NCBI GenBank assembly: GCA_031841125.1
Contig: CM063113.1
Location: 33,811,312-33,875,311 of the forward strand
Reading direction: 5' to 3'
DNA: 64,000 bases
Origin: Acanthococcus lagerstroemiae
Lineage: Eukaryota > Arthropoda > Insecta > Hemiptera > Eriococcidae
A model generated the notes under the pieces. The model had not been told where the DNA came from. It was given only the letters and a program-made list of their open reading frames with translations, and searched no databases. This document shows, piece after piece, positions 1 through 9,797 of this stretch (positions are counted from its first letter, which is position 1; each line of letters opens with the position of its first letter). The translations under genes and the position numbers were made by a program.

Positions 1-269
1 TTCCTTGAAGTCTCATTTCTAATTGGAAATGCGTCTTTTTCCCTTAGCAATACTGACATACGTCCAATTTGCTTAGTTTTTCATGATGATACTGAGATAC
101 GTCTTTTTTGTTTTCTACTTTTGCAACACTATTTCATCGAGTTACGTCGTTTTCGCTTGGTAACATCTTGCAAACAACGACGAACATGCACATAGACCTA
201 ATAACTCACTTTCACAAAAATCTTGAGATACGTCTTTTTGCCTTAGGAGGGCTGTATAGGGTCGTGGTA
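1..269. other. Left flank of the Gypsy insertion, no gene
   Basis: Non-coding sequence with a loosely recurring motif of the type GAGATACGTCTTTTTG (near 28, 57, 92, 139 and 224), each copy followed by a T-rich stretch. The irregular spacing argues against a clean tandem array; a decayed minisatellite is possible. The last five bases, TGGTA (265-269), are the target-site duplication of the adjacent LTR element. Confidence 0.5.
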
Positions 270-467
270 TGTGGCGTACTTATAGGAGGCGAAAATAATA
301 ACAAGACGCAGCTCGTTCAACGTATGTATTACGACTGATTATTCTTCTACACAATCCAGTATGTATGACGTACTAAAACTGCAAGAGGCCGTGCAATCAA
401 TTAGCTATCATAAAACGTGATATAACCTGTTGTATATCGATCTACGGAACACGATCGATATACAACA
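270..467 (-). repeat. 3' LTR of the Gypsy element
   Basis: 198-bp copy of the LTR at 9581-9792. It starts TGTGGCGTAC and ends ATACAACA on the + strand, giving TG...CA ends in either sense. Relative to the other LTR it lacks 14 bp near position 359 and has two substitutions. It contains an inverted motif, TGTTGTATATCGATC near 428-442 and GATCGATATACAACA at its end. Confidence 0.95.
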
Positions 468-480
468 TCTCCCCTCAAAA
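468..480 (-). promoter_or_regulatory. Polypurine tract of the Gypsy element
   Basis: On the minus strand the bases just before the 3' LTR read TTTTGAGGGGAGA and then the LTR start TGTTGTATA. A purine run touching the 3' LTR is where plus-strand DNA synthesis of an LTR retrotransposon begins. Confidence 0.75.
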
Positions 481-506
481 GTATTTACTTATATAAACAA
501 ATAAAT

Positions 507-1937
507 TTACGACTTGGACTTTGAACGATCGCGAAGAGGGCCGACGGCCTGGAAACGATCAGGCTCGGTGACGGTACGACCAAGTCGAGTTTTATATTTC
601 CCCGGCGACCTCGAGACTGGCTTCGGGATCTTCGACGGGGTTGTCGAAGCCGGCTGCTGCGGCGTATCTGCCGGTGTTGCACCGAAGATCTCAGGGTCGA
701 AACTGAAGATCTCAGGATTGAACAAAGATGGACGTTTTGGGCAACGTAGGGTTTTCCTGTTGCGACGAAGGATAGCTCCATTGTCTAACCGGATATCGTA
801 TGAACGCGGTTCGGATCTTTTTCGAATTATTACTCCATGTCGACCAATATCCTCGATATAAACTTTGGTGCCGGGTGATAACTCTGGTAATGGGGTGGCA
901 CCGTGCGCGCGATTAAATTGATGCTCCATCTGGTGTCGTCTTTTCTCATGATTCTCGTGCAAAACTTTCTTCTTAGGTATACGATTTCCTAGATCAATAG
1001 CAGGGATTATCGTACGAATTTGACGATTCATTAAAAGTTGTGCTGGGCTGTAACCTAGTGAATTAGGCGTTGCTCGATACAGCATAAGTGCTTGATTAGG
1101 CGATGAAGTATCTAAGGCGCGTTTGGCAATTTTGACGGCTGCTTCGGCTAAACCATTTGCCTGCGGATAAGAGGGGCTACGAGTGATAATCTCGAAGTCC
1201 CACTCTTCTGCAAATCGATGCATCTCATCTGATGTTAGTTGGGTGCCGTTGTCGGTGAATACAATTTCAGGGATCCCATGACGTGCGAAAATAACTTCGA
1301 GGCGCTGAATGACATTTCGAGTATCAAGACGAGGGAGGTGGCTCAACTCGATATATTTCGAATAATAATCGATTACGACAATATACCATTTCGTCTCTTT
1401 TTTCAGCAAGTCTACTCCCACTTTCCTCCAAGGGTCAGAGGGTAGGGGTGTGGTAATAAGTGGCTCACTTTTATTCGGACGGTGTTGAGCGCAATGTGTA
1501 CAGCTGTCGCTAATTTTAGTGATGCAGGCGCGAAGTCCAGGCCACCAAATCGATGTTTGAGCCAGTGAATGCATCTTAGTTTGGCCTATATGAGACGAAT
1601 GTAGGCGCTTTATGATCTCGTCGCGCATCGAATGTGGAATCCATATTCGCTGACAATACAAAATGAGGCCTTTATACGTATTTAGCGACGCTTGGTGTTT
1701 GCAATACTCGACTAGTTCGTCAGGTACTGTTCTTGGCCAGCCTTCTCGAATAAACGTCAGTAATTGCTGACCAATACTACTCGCACGTTGCGCGTCCCGA
1801 ATACGACCTAACATCTTCGATGAAGCAGGAACTAGCTTAACGGAACCAACAGTAGCGGACTGTAGTTCCTTCTGGAGTGCTTCGTCACTTGGTTGTGGCG
1901 AGCTTACAGGTTTGCGGGATAGTAGGTCTGCAGTTAC
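507..1937 (-). pseudogene. Gypsy integrase (pol C-terminal part, separated by the hAT insertion)
   Basis: Integrase joins retrotransposon cDNA to the host chromosome. This open frame holds an HHCC zinc-binding domain (H-x3-H followed by CTHC, from LHSSHIGQ to CAQHRP). Next comes the rve catalytic core with a D in VGVDLL, a D in VFTDNGTQ and an E in NGLAEAA, and then a basic C-terminal domain (KVYIEDIGRHG). The frame stays open to 2096, but everything upstream of about 1937 is hAT terminal sequence, so the apparent ATG there is not the native start. The element's own reading resumes at TADLLSR, which normally follows RNase H in one polyprotein. Its link to RT/RNase H is cut by the hAT at 1938-6737. 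Confidence 0.93.
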
Positions 1938-2747
1938 GGAACTGAAATATGAAATGAAATACGGTAGAAGACCGTATGACCGTAATGACCGACATCGATG
2001 TTCGGTGATCAGAATGATCAGATTACCGAGATGGAAACAGGATAATGAAGGTTGCGTGCCAACTCTCCGCATAAATTCTTCTACCTTCATCTCCATTCAC
2101 GCGTTCCAGGAGAAATGTTTATGTAGCACAGTATTTAAATTCCATGTTGTATGGGTCCTTATGTTCTAGGGCGCGATTATTGGGAATATCGACACGAAGG
2201 AAAACTTTTTACAGTACATTTGAATTAATGCCGTGTTCGTTTTTTTATTTAATGTTATGAAACAAAAACAACAAACATGTAAGTCAAATAGAAATGAAAT
2301 AAAAACAGACAATAATTAATACCTTGCAGAAACATGACTTTAAAAACATGAACAACGCACTAAAATAATAATAATAAATGAAATGGTAGGTAAGTAACGA
2401 CAATAATTAATCTGAACTGAAAAAATATAATAATAAAAATGCAGAAACAATAAGACAATCAAAACTAAAATGATTAGGAACATTAATTAACGACAAAAGT
2501 TGGACCACATTACTGATTAAAAAATAGGAATAATGAACCAAAATAATAACAATATAAATGAAATGGTAAGTAAGGACAATAGTTAATCCCAATTTTAAGT
2601 AGTATGACTTGGGAAAATGAAGAAGGTAGAAACAAGTGAATCAAAAATAAATTGACTAGGAATATTAATTAACAACAAAAGTACTTAAGAATGCTTTACT
2701 GAAAGTATAGGTATCAAGAAGAAAGTATTTCTTATGACAATCTAAGT

Positions 2748-5700
2748 TTACTCAGCCTGTTTTAAAACTGATGACGGTAAATTGTAGTTTAGAAACACAA
2801 TTTCAGACACTTTCTTAGTCGTTAGTCTGTTTCGTCTTGCCGTAATTATTTGGCCAGTTTTTGAAAAAATTCGCTCGCATGGCACGCTAGTAGCTACATT
2901 ACAAAATGTCATTCTCATTAATTTATAGAGGCCTGGATACGTGTTTTTGCGATCAGACCAGTATTTAAGAGGATCCTCATTACGAGGTAATAAAGGTTCA
3001 TTGAGGTATTTATCAACTTCTATGATAGCAGCAACAGAAGGTTCTTGTACAGCGATCAAGGATTTGGCCTCTTCATCGAATTCGCTCCATATTTCAGATG
3101 TAGAAGCTACATTTGCTGGTGATGGGGAAGTTACGGTGGGTTCGGTATCCTTAAAAGCTGCGGCAAGTTTTACTTTCAAGTTTTTCACACCATCGTTAAA
3201 TTTGGCAATATTTCTAAAGCCTAATTTTTTAAATCTAGGATCTAAAATGGTGCTAATCGTCAGTGTGTCATTACTTTCATAATTTTTAAAACGTACTTGA
3301 AATTCATCGTTTAAAATCTTAATTGCCTTTTGTACATCTTCACTAAAACTAACTTCATTCCTGAAGGAAGTGAGTTTCCTTTCAATCAATTTTAAAAAAA
3401 CCAACGTTTTTGAAATGGTGACATATTTTTCAGCACTTATTTCCTTAGTTATATCCTCAAAAATTTGAAATATACTCTCAAGTTGGGTCAACAAGTCCCA
3501 TTCATCTGAAGACAGAGAGCCTATTGTTTGGGCAGCCGAACTGCTGCTTTCAGCTTGAAGCATAGCCAGTGTTGAAACAATTGCATCCTTATTTTTGATG
3601 AATCGTTTGATCATGTCCAGGGTTGAGTTCCAACGAGTACTTACATCTTGTTTTAGTTTTAATTCAGGCATGTTCATTTGTTTTTGAGTCACACACAGCT
3701 GATGACTAGCATGGGAACTTCTTTTAAAATACTCAACAATTCCTGAAACCACAAAAAAGAAGTTGAAACCACTCATGTCCAGTTGGTAACCACACATATA
3801 CATGAGTATGCTAGTTCCATAGGTAGACTTCTCCAAAAACCTAGTTTTCCAGAAAACGCAAAAAATTGTTTCTCAGCTAATGTTCGGGCTTAATGGTTGG
3901 ATATAGGTGCGATGGATCACTTTTTGTGCTCACATTGAAGATATAGGTCGAAAATTTTTTCAAGTACTCCGATTCGTGTTCAAAAGGCGTTCAAAGATGG
4001 AGAAGTCTGGGTTTGACACGATGTTTTGAAATTGCTTATCAATTTTTGTTTATTATTGCTGTAAAAGGCTGCAAAAGAGGAATAAAATGGAAATTATCAG
4101 TTTGTTGTTATCACCTTTCAAAATGAGACATTTTTATTATCAATACACAAAAAATGAAAACGCAACATGATTCAGTTTTTGCTATATAGTTATAAAAAAT
4201 TGAGCACTAATTGAAAAGAAAAGACTACTAATTGTTTTACATTAGTACACGATGACAATAATTCATTATCAAAAACACAGTTTTGTAAACAAAACAATAA
4301 TCGTGTCAGACCCAGACTTCTCCATAGGATAAGTCTACCTATGATTCTAAACCAATTTTCGTTTGCATACTGGAGCGCTTCTGTTGTTGTTTTTTGAAAA
4401 TCGATGACGTCACGTTGTAGGCAGTGTTGTACAGTAACCGAAACGATACTTAACTCAATTTCCCTAAATTCGGAGAAGTCTACCTATGGAACTAGCATAC
4501 TCACATGCTGGTTTGTATTAATAATACATTCTTGCTCTCACCTCTCAGTATAACTATTTAAACACTCTTTAGAACGCAATAGAGCTAAAGTGAAAAAAAC
4601 AGAAGGATAAAAGTTATTAGTAGAAACCGGGGACCTGGAGTTGATTACTTTCAAGCTGACTCTGACTCTTCCTGTCAGTTCTTCTTCAGACTCATAACTC
4701 TGACTCCGAACATATGCTCAGTGAGACTCTAACTTTGACTACAACTCTTAGTTTAAAAAAAAAGAAAGTAATTTGACTATCAAACTTCAACTTTACAGAG
4801 TCAAATTTGGTAATTTTCAAATTAAAACGAACTCCGCACCTTATTCAGGATGTGTGCTTTCATTTGTCAACTTCCAGACTGTGATTCTGATCCTCATTAA
4901 ATAATAATTTGATTCCCTGTCTTTGACTCCCAGCAGAACACTACCTTGACTCTTTAACTCTGACACGTCAAAAACGACAACTCCGAGGCAAATTCTGACT
5001 CCTACTCTGACTCAAAGTCCATGGTAGAAACAAGCAGTGCATGCTAAAGCAACGAAGTAAATAAAAATGATGAAATAGAAAACTGGAAATGAAATTCTGA
5101 ATTAAAAATTACCTTTCACTTTCTGAACAGTTTGCTTTATACTGGGTTCCTGCCACGCAGCCTGTACAATTAAATTCAAAGTATGAGCGAAGCAAGGTAA
5201 GTGCTTCCAAATACCCTTCACTGCGGAAGTCATATTGGCAGCATTGTCTGTAATTATTATAGAAACTTTATTTGTGAGATCCCATTCCTCTATTGTTTTC
5301 TGAATGAACTGTCTAATATTTGCCGCAGTATGTCGATCACCAAACGCTTGGCATTTAAGCATAGCTGAGTCCAGTTCATCATTGTTGTTGATAAAATGTG
5401 CGGTGACAGCATAAAAAGAATCATTATTGATAGAAGTCCATGAATCCGTAGTTAAACATACACCTTCAACATCCTGAAATTTCTCCTTCACCTTCTGTGC
5501 ACAATCATTGTAGATTTGCGGCAGCAGCCCATTCGATATTGTTTTCCTGCTTGGTAACAAATATCCAGGGTTCAACATTTGAGTAAAGTTGCGAAATTCA
5601 ACATCATCTACAACTGAAAATGGCTGATACCCTTTTGTAATCCATTTTACCAGCTGAGTATTTAAGGATTTAGCCAAAGGAATGGAAACAGGCTTTTTGG

Positions 5701-6043
5701 ATCTAAAATATTTATCTATAGTAAGTTGGCTCGAAGGCTGGGAAACTGCTTTTGTAGAAGTTGTAGCACTGGAAGAAGCGAATGCAGTACGAGGATCTGT
5801 GAGAGGATTAGCTTGGGAAGCAGAGGGTAAGGATAACCTGGTAGTAGGAGGGTCATCTACATTTTCCAATTGATCTTCTGGGCCAAGGTGAATAGTTGGG
5901 TGTTGTGCTTTCAGGTGCCGTCTAATATTGCCGATGGAGTTATTGGCAATGCTGTATGCTTTCTTGCAAATAAGACATTTGGCTCTTTTTCCTTCTTCTA
6001 CTTCATTAAAGTGCATCCAAATAGCACTACGTTTACGCGACAT
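2748..6043 (-). CDS. hAT transposase (BED zinc finger, two exons)
   Basis: Catalyses cut-and-paste transposition of hAT elements. Exon 1 (6043-5113) starts at ATG and encodes an N-terminal BED finger (CLIC ... HLKAQH, about residues 20-50) and the first part of the RNase H-like fold with conserved LTTDSWTS and ITDNAANM. Exon 2 (3742-2748) carries the DVSTRWNST block and the C-terminal dimerisation domain (DPLKYW, VPCERIFSKTG, RRNRL). Intron 5112-3743 starts GTAATT and ends TTTCAG on the minus strand; splicing keeps frame (G split 1/2). Joined length is 641 codons plus stop, normal for the family, with no internal stop in either exon. An undamaged coding sequence suggests recent activity. The intron contains a 689-bp inverted-repeat element. 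Confidence 0.88.
3809..4497. mobile_element. Inverted-repeat element (MITE-like) in the transposase intron
   Basis: Perfect 26-bp terminal inverted repeats (3809-3834 and 4472-4497; begin TGCTAGTTCCATAGG) are flanked by TA on both sides (3807-3808 and 4498-4499), consistent with a TA target duplication. The flanks GAG/CTC extend the palindrome. A second inner inverted repeat (3997-4022 and 4300-4325; one mismatch in 26) carries the motif GGAGAAGTCT, also present at the inner edge of the outer repeat. No coding capacity is seen. Confidence 0.75.
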
Positions 6044-6440
6044 CAGTTACTATATAGGTACCTATTGTAAGTAATTTTAACACAAGTAAATAAAATAATT
6101 TTTACGCGACATCATTTACAATATAGGTACCAGAGCAGTGCACGATACCAATATCGGTACTCGGGTATCGTTTTATGATTAGCGCTGTATTTTAGGTGGT
6201 GGAGTGGTGGAGTAGTGATGCCTTATCAGTGATACTTGTTATCGTTGATACCATATCACGAAAACGACTACCTGTCGCTACAATACCGAGTATATACCTA
6301 ATCGGTATCGGCCGATACTATTCGGTATCGTTTTAAGCGATACGATACCGAATACCACATGAGTATATACTCGTATCGTGCACTGCTCTGATAGGTACCC
6401 ATTTTAAGTAACTTTAATACAGATAACTAAAATAATGATC
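6032..6440. repeat. 69-bp tandem duplication over the transposase start, split by a MITE
   Basis: The block starting TTTACGCGACATCA at 6032 is repeated at 6101. The second copy is interrupted after 6130 by the 260-bp element and resumes at 6399 (CCATTTTAAGTAACTTTAA). Each copy includes the initiator codon and first codons of the transposase, so the gene has a duplicated start region. The second ATG reads into a stop after about 12 codons. Confidence 0.8.
6131..6390. mobile_element. Non-autonomous hAT MITE (260 bp)
   Basis: Perfect 18-bp terminal inverted repeats, CAGAGCAGTGCACGATAC at 6131 and its complement ending at 6390, are flanked by perfect 8-bp duplications ATAGGTAC (6123-6130 and 6391-6398). 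CAG ends plus an 8-bp duplication are the hAT signature. The interior is rich in GGTATCG/CGATACC motifs and has no ORF. It sits just upstream of the transposase start codon. Confidence 0.93.
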
Positions 6441-6745
6441 TTAAAACCTGTGCATCAATAATAAACAAACAAAACACAAAAGAAATATTAAAAGAGCAAA
6501 AGATTACTACTGAAAAAGTTCTACCAACCCGAAGACAGCATACAACAGATTAAATCGCCGTGCGGTGTAACGTACTACTGCTTTGTAAACGAGTTGACAG
6601 GTTATTCAGTTCGTTTCCGTCAGTTTAAACCGGTTTGAACTAAATGACCTAAATGAACTAAACATTTTACCTAAACATTCTGAAGACCGAGACCGAATGA
6701 ACTAGACATACTAAATGACCTAAAATTCCCATCACTAGCAGTTAC

Positions 6746-7525
6746 CAGGTCCTTGCCCGGAGTATGCGACACGTCGAATTGAAAGCGCATTAGCTTCAGG
6801 CGCAAACGTTGAAGACGAGGTGACAAATCGTCCAAAAATTTAGTCTTCAAAATAGGTATCAGTGGTTTGTGGTCGGTTTCGATTTGAAAGTACAAACCTA
6901 CTAAGTACCTATTGAACTTCTCGCATGCCCATGCGATTGCTAGTAGCTCCTTCTCGATCTGAGCATAGCGTTGTTCTCCCTTGGACAGCGTTCGAGAGAT
7001 GTAGGAAACGGGATGCAGGATTTTATTCTCATCCTGCTGGAGTAAGACTGCACCAATTCCGTAGGAAGATGCGTCACACGAAACTATCAACGGTTTTGTC
7101 TTATCGTAGATAGTTAAGACCGGAGCTGCGCTAAGTACTCGCTTTAGGTACTGAAAGGCTTCGTCTTGCTCTTGGCCCCAATAAAATGGCACATTTTTAC
7201 GAAGTAGCGCATACAAAGGTTCAAGATTTTCCGATCGATTTGGAATATGACGAGCTAAAAAATTCGACGTACCTAAGAGTGACTGCAGCTCTTTTTTGTC
7301 CTTTGGCGGAGTCATCTCAGCAATTGCTTTCACCTTCTCAGGATCAACTGCTACTTGGCCGTTCAGATGATATGACCCAAAAATTTGAGTGTTGTTTTGC
7401 GGAACAGGCATTTTTCGGAATTGAGTGTGATGTTTGCTGCTCGGAGCTTCTCGAAGACAGCTGTGAGGTTTTCGTCGTGCTCTACTTCCGTTGCTCCCCA
7501 TACCAACACGTCGTCCATGTGGCAA
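6746..7525 (-). pseudogene. Gypsy RT C-terminal part and RNase H
   Basis: Continues the reverse transcriptase in a different frame from the upstream RT segment. It opens with the thumb-like region (VDPEKVKAIAEMTPPKDKKE), then the RNase H domain with catalytic acidic residues in SCDASSYG, EKELLAI and ETDHKPLIP, and ends at SHTPGKDLVTA where the hAT insertion begins. The frame remains open to 6671 only by reading into hAT sequence. The one-base frame break with the upstream RT lies near 7375-7385. Confidence 0.92.
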
Positions 7526-8262
7526 ACGACATCCTTACAGCCGGTGAGAATTTTCTGCATCTGCGACTGGAAATGTTCGGGGGCGCTCGTAATACCCATT
7601 GGTAGTCGATTGAAAAAGTAGCGCCCGAAAGGGGTTAAAAACGTAGTCAATTTCTTTGACTCTTCGGCCAATCGTATTTGGTAGAAGCCGGAATTTGCGT
7701 CAAGTTTTGAAAAAATGTTACCACCTTTCAGCTTTGCTAACGTGTCTTCCACTGGAGGGATTGGGAAGTATTCACGTTTTACACTATTGTTCAAGCGCGT
7801 ATAATCGACGCATACTCGAACTGTACTGTTTGGCTTAGGTACTACTACTAAAGGCGCAACCCAATCTGTAGGTTCTGTAATTGGCGAAATTACTCCAGTG
7901 TCAACCAATTTTTTAAGCGCACTTTCAGTCTTGTCTAAAAGTGGTATTGGCACCTTTCGTGGAACTTTAATTGCAAACGGTTTTGCACCGTCTTCCAGTT
8001 CGATTTTATAGTCGTCGGGTAGTTCTCCGAGACCCTTAAAACGATCACTGTAGCGCTTTTCTGGGCGACTCGAGTCGGACTTCTCAACTCGGTTCATGCG
8101 ACGAATAAGATTAAACGCTTCTATCGCAGGTTTTCCCAAGAGCGCGGATTTCTGGTTACGTACCAAATAGACTTTCTGAAGGGAGGTAGTACCACGGTAT
8201 GTAATCGGCAGTCGGCAGTTTCTGCATACCCATGATGCGCAGAGGATGTCCATCTGGACCAT
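7363..8262 (-). pseudogene. Gypsy reverse transcriptase (central segment)
   Basis: RNA-dependent DNA polymerase of the Gypsy element. Recognisable blocks are the RT entry region (VPIPLLDKTESALKKLVDTG), VCVDYTRLN, FSKLDANSGFYQI, FNRLPMGITSAP and the catalytic box CHMDDVLVWG (YMDD-equivalent), ending near KFLGHII. It is out of frame with gag-protease and with the RNase H part. The two frame breaks compensate each other, which suggests gag-pol was once a single reading frame damaged by two indels. The first break coincides with a 7-bp tandem duplication near 8204-8217 (CGGCAGT twice on the + strand). Confidence 0.93.
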
Positions 8263-9331
8263 CTAGACGAACTTCTGGCTTGTGCAGTTCGAACTGCTCA
8301 TTGTAAAACGATGGTGGCGCTACTGTCTCATCCGCGCCCGAATCGATTTCGAACTCTCGAACTTCCTCGCCAATTTTGGCGGTAAACACCCATTTCGATT
8401 CGACGTGACGGATGGATTTTCGAACTTGACCGATATAAAAAGAATTATCGTCGGAGGACTCACCTTCGAAGTCAGCGCCTACTGCTTTGACTCGACGACG
8501 TTGTCTTGGACTGCCACGCAGTTTTTGACGAGGCGTAGAACCGCTATACTGACTGCTTTTCGAACGACACATTTTGGCAAAGTGCCCAACTGAACCGCAA
8601 TTCAAGCATTTGGCCGTTGCTGCTGGGCATTGCTTCCGCGAGTGTGGCTCGTTACCACAGCGAGAACAATTCTCCGCATTATTTGACCTGGGTGGTGTTT
8701 TCTGGAACTTTCGATTGACGCGATCGACCGATGACGAATTCGCTTTGCCGCGCTGAAGTTGACCTTCCCTTTCCACACTCTCGTGAGTGCGCACCATTTG
8801 AATAGCTTTGGCGAGGGTTAGATCAGCAACTATTTGCATCTTTTTGCTTAGATCTCCGTCGCGGATTCCTAGAACGATGTGGTCACGAATGAGGTCATCG
8901 CGCATTTGCCCATTTTCGCAATGCTCCGAAAGGGTATACAAAGCGGTGATAAAACTGTCGGAACTCTCACCCGGAAGTTGGTGTCGACGATTGAACATAT
9001 ACCTCTCGTGTATAATGTTACGACGAGGTATGATGTGCGTCTCGAATTTGGCGATAACGGACTCGTACTTTTCGGCATCTGCTGGTCGGGCCCATGAAAA
9101 TGAGGCATAGATATCCTCTGCGTCGTCACCCATGACGTACAAGAGGGTATTGACTTGGATGGACTCAGCGGACTGTTTTAAACCGGACGCGACTCGGAAC
9201 CGCTCGAAACGCCTTTTCCATTTAGGCCACTCGGTAGGTGAAAACGAAAATTTACCTGGTGGCTCAAGATGATGTTTGTACGCCTCAGTCGAACTGGCTG
9301 TAGCTGCTCCACCGTCCCCATCGGCAGGCAT
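8156..9331 (-). pseudogene. Gypsy gag and aspartic protease
   Basis: Starts at ATG 9331. The N-terminal two thirds is a capsid-like region (FSFSPTEWPKWKRRFERF ... IHERYMFNRRHQLPGESSDSF). Two CCHC zinc knuckles follow at roughly residues 220-255 (CSRCGNEPHSRKQC and CLNCGSVGHFAKMC), which package RNA. Then comes a retropepsin-type protease start (FEIDSGADETV) whose D-S-G is the catalytic triad. The frame is lost 25-30 residues after a 7-bp duplication, so the C-terminal residues after GMQKLP are out of frame. Coding continues in the next frame as RT. Confidence 0.92.
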
Positions 9332-9562
9332 GATTGACGAAAAACGGACCGCCGCCGGAACACTCGCGCAGAATTTGTACTCAGGCAGATTAACGTACCT
9401 GGTAATGTTTTAAATGTTCACTGGTAAAATCTAATTCGCGAATTGGCTGCGAATTGAATAGCCATCAGTGAGAACAAGCGTTTAAAACTTTTAAACTTCT
9501 TGGCCCTTGCCAGATTACGAAAAAAAAAATTTCAACTTCTTGTTTAAATTTTAAACATAATT

Positions 9563-9580
9563 ATTTAACCGCTGCCACCA
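9563..9580 (-). promoter_or_regulatory. Primer binding site of the Gypsy element
   Basis: Immediately after the 5' LTR the minus strand reads TGGTGGCAGCGGTTAAAT. It starts TGG, as expected for pairing with the CCA end of a tRNA. I cannot name the tRNA with confidence. Confidence 0.6.
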
Positions 9581-9792
9581 TGTGGCGTACTTATAGGAGG
9601 CGAAAATAATAACAAGACGCAGCTCGTTCAACGTGTGTATTACGACTGATTATTCTTCTACACAATCCAATAAAAGTAGATACGTATGTATGACGTACTA
9701 AAACTACAAGAGGCCGTGCAATCAATTAGCTATCATAAAACGTGATATAACCTGTTGTATATCGATCTACGGAACACGATCGATATACAACA
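9581..9792 (-). repeat. 5' LTR of the Gypsy element
   Basis: 212-bp partner of the LTR at 270-467, about 99% identical apart from 14 extra bases in its middle. It is followed by the second copy of the target duplication TGGTA (9793-9797). Confidence 0.95.
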
Positions 9793-9797
9793 TGGTA

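Larger units (their letters stand above)
1938..6737 (-). mobile_element. hAT DNA transposon nested in the Gypsy pol gene
   Basis: The 8-bp sequence GCAGTTAC occurs at 1930-1937 and 6738-6745, exactly where the interrupted Gypsy reading frame would rejoin. This is the 8-bp target duplication expected of hAT elements. The insert encodes a BED-finger hAT transposase on the minus strand. The right end (read inward) is TAGTGATGGGAATTTT, a plausible hAT terminus. The left end begins GGAACTGAAATATG and does not mirror it, so the terminal inverted repeat is poor or one end has been altered. Two smaller inverted-repeat elements lie inside (3809-4497 and 6131-6390). Confidence 0.88.
270..9792 (-). mobile_element. 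Full-length Gypsy (Ty3) LTR retrotransposon with nested insertions
   Basis: Two LTRs, 270-467 and 9581-9792, bound the element. Both begin TGTGGCGTAC and end ATACAACA on the + strand, and both sides carry the same 5-bp target duplication TGGTA (265-269 and 9793-9797). Coding order on the minus strand is gag, protease, RT, RNase H, integrase, which is the Ty3/Gypsy order. No envelope-like ORF is visible. The LTRs differ by two substitutions and one 14-bp indel, so insertion looks recent. The pol gene is nevertheless broken by two frameshifts and by a hAT transposon at 1938-6737. Without the hAT the element would be about 4.7 kb. It is not expected to be autonomous now. Confidence 0.95.

Noticed and set aside
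507..2096. ATG at 2096 as the native start of the integrase protein
   Set aside because: The first ~55 residues come from hAT terminal sequence; the Gypsy polyprotein resumes only at about 1937.
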